Source: Marivirga arenosa
GTDB taxonomy: Bacteria > Bacteroidota > Bacteroidia > Cytophagales > Cyclobacteriaceae
NCBI RefSeq assembly: GCF_030503895.2
Contig: NZ_CP129970.2
Location: 1,862,001 to 1,926,000 of the forward strand
Direction of reading: 5' to 3'
DNA length: 64,000 nucleotides
This document shows, one piece after another, positions 63,716 through 64,000 of the stretch (position 1 is the first letter of the stretch; the number at the start of each line of letters is the position of its first letter). The translations under genes and the position numbers were made by a program. The notes below the pieces were generated by a model. It was not told where the DNA came from. It saw only the letters and a program-made list of their open reading frames with translations, and made no database searches.

Positions 63716-64000
63716 CTACTTAGAGGGCTCGCCTAGGTGTCGGTCAAAGTATTCTATTAGCTTACCAAACAAGTAGCGATTATAATACTGCTCGCGGCTC
63801 CACGCATGCGTTGCACCTGGTGCAAATGCAAAGTCGAAGTCCTTGCCTTGTTTAATCAGTTCTTCAGCTAAAACTGCCGTTGTCTTGAAGGGTACAACAT
63901 GGTCCTGAATGCCGTGGATAAACAGGAGTTTGTCCTTCAAATTGCCTGCATACTTGAGCGCTTTTCTTTCGAAGATCTCAGGGTGTGTCTGTGGGCTACG
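63716..64000 (-). CDS. S9-family (prolyl oligopeptidase/DPP-like) peptidase, C-terminal part
   Basis: The window holds the last 94 residues; the start lies beyond its end. The sequence EIFERKALKYAGNLKDKLLF, IHGIQDHVVPFKTTAVLAEE and APGATHAWSREQYYNRYLFG is the end of an S9 peptidase catalytic domain, with the triad Asp (GIQDHVVPF) and His (GATHAW). The nucleophile Ser is outside the window. GC content and codon choice (CTG, CGC, GAC, CAC) are clearly higher than in the rest of the window, suggesting acquisition by transfer. The upstream context cannot be read. Confidence 0.85.
   Translation of the reverse strand, partial: RSPQTHPEIFERKALKYAGNLKDKLLFIHGIQDHVVPFKTTAVLAEELIKQGKDFDFAFAPGATHAWSREQYYNRYLFGKLIEYFDRHLGEPSK

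Overview
The window looks like the chromosome of an AT-rich, probably gliding, marine-type member of Bacteroidota, most likely Cytophagales. The signs are a GldD gliding lipoprotein, a type IX secretion (T9SS) type B adhesin with its PorP/SprF partner, a fused SecDF, Bacteroidota promoters (TAnnTTTG at -7, TTG near -33), a GlmU-like UDP-GlcNAc enzyme and many Lpp-type lipoproteins. This placement is inference; there is no rRNA gene here. No CRISPR array, insertion sequence or prophage was seen.

Layout. 1-1,200: sensor kinase cut by the window edge and tRNA-Phe. 1.3-3.7 kb: membrane Fe-S / CCG-domain electron-transfer pair and a small membrane protein. 3.7-6.0 kb: translationally coupled di-heme cytochrome and beta-helix lipoprotein. 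6.1-8.4 kb: VOC protein, STAS-like protein, tRNA-Arg, hflX. 8.6-14.0 kb: exopolysaccharide genes (glycosyltransferase, Wza-like, Wzc-like tyrosine kinase, SDR). 14.1-18.2 kb: compact run of TPR protein, phosphosulfolactate synthase, DUF368/PopT-like, aroE and a small membrane protein. 18.2-25.2 kb: GyrI-like protein, large zinc metalloprotease, lipoprotein, recG, gldD. 25.3-30.8 kb: aldehyde dehydrogenase, fused trehalose synthase/phosphatase, GlmU-like protein, rpiB.

30.9-36.5 kb is a tightly packed six-gene operon (TetR, outer-membrane barrel, ABC ATPase, two FtsX-type permeases, LolA-like protein). It has a promoter overlapped by repeated TGTTAC boxes and looks like a self-regulated envelope lipid or lipoprotein trafficking system. 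36.5-39.7 kb holds a GGCT-like protein and a divergent GntP permease / glycerate kinase pair. 39.7-54.6 kb is dominated by one 12.7-kb gene for a 4,229-residue secreted adhesin built from roughly forty Ig-like, two-cysteine domains, overlapping its sprF partner by four bases. Two DNA-level tandem arrays lie inside it: 558 bp x about 3.5, and 627 bp x 5. Both amplify a two-domain unit.

54.6-62.0 kb: AraC regulator, secreted beta-sandwich protein, 7TM protein, sensor kinase, small secreted protein, secDF. 62.0-64.0 kb is a sparse accessory end: a 55-residue membrane protein and an alpha/beta-hydrolase lipoprotein, each preceded by a nearly identical 81-bp leader, then the C-terminus of an S9 peptidase with distinctly higher GC. 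The strongest candidates for new biology are the repeat-amplified adhesin, the TetR/ABC/LolA operon and the repeated 81-bp leader.
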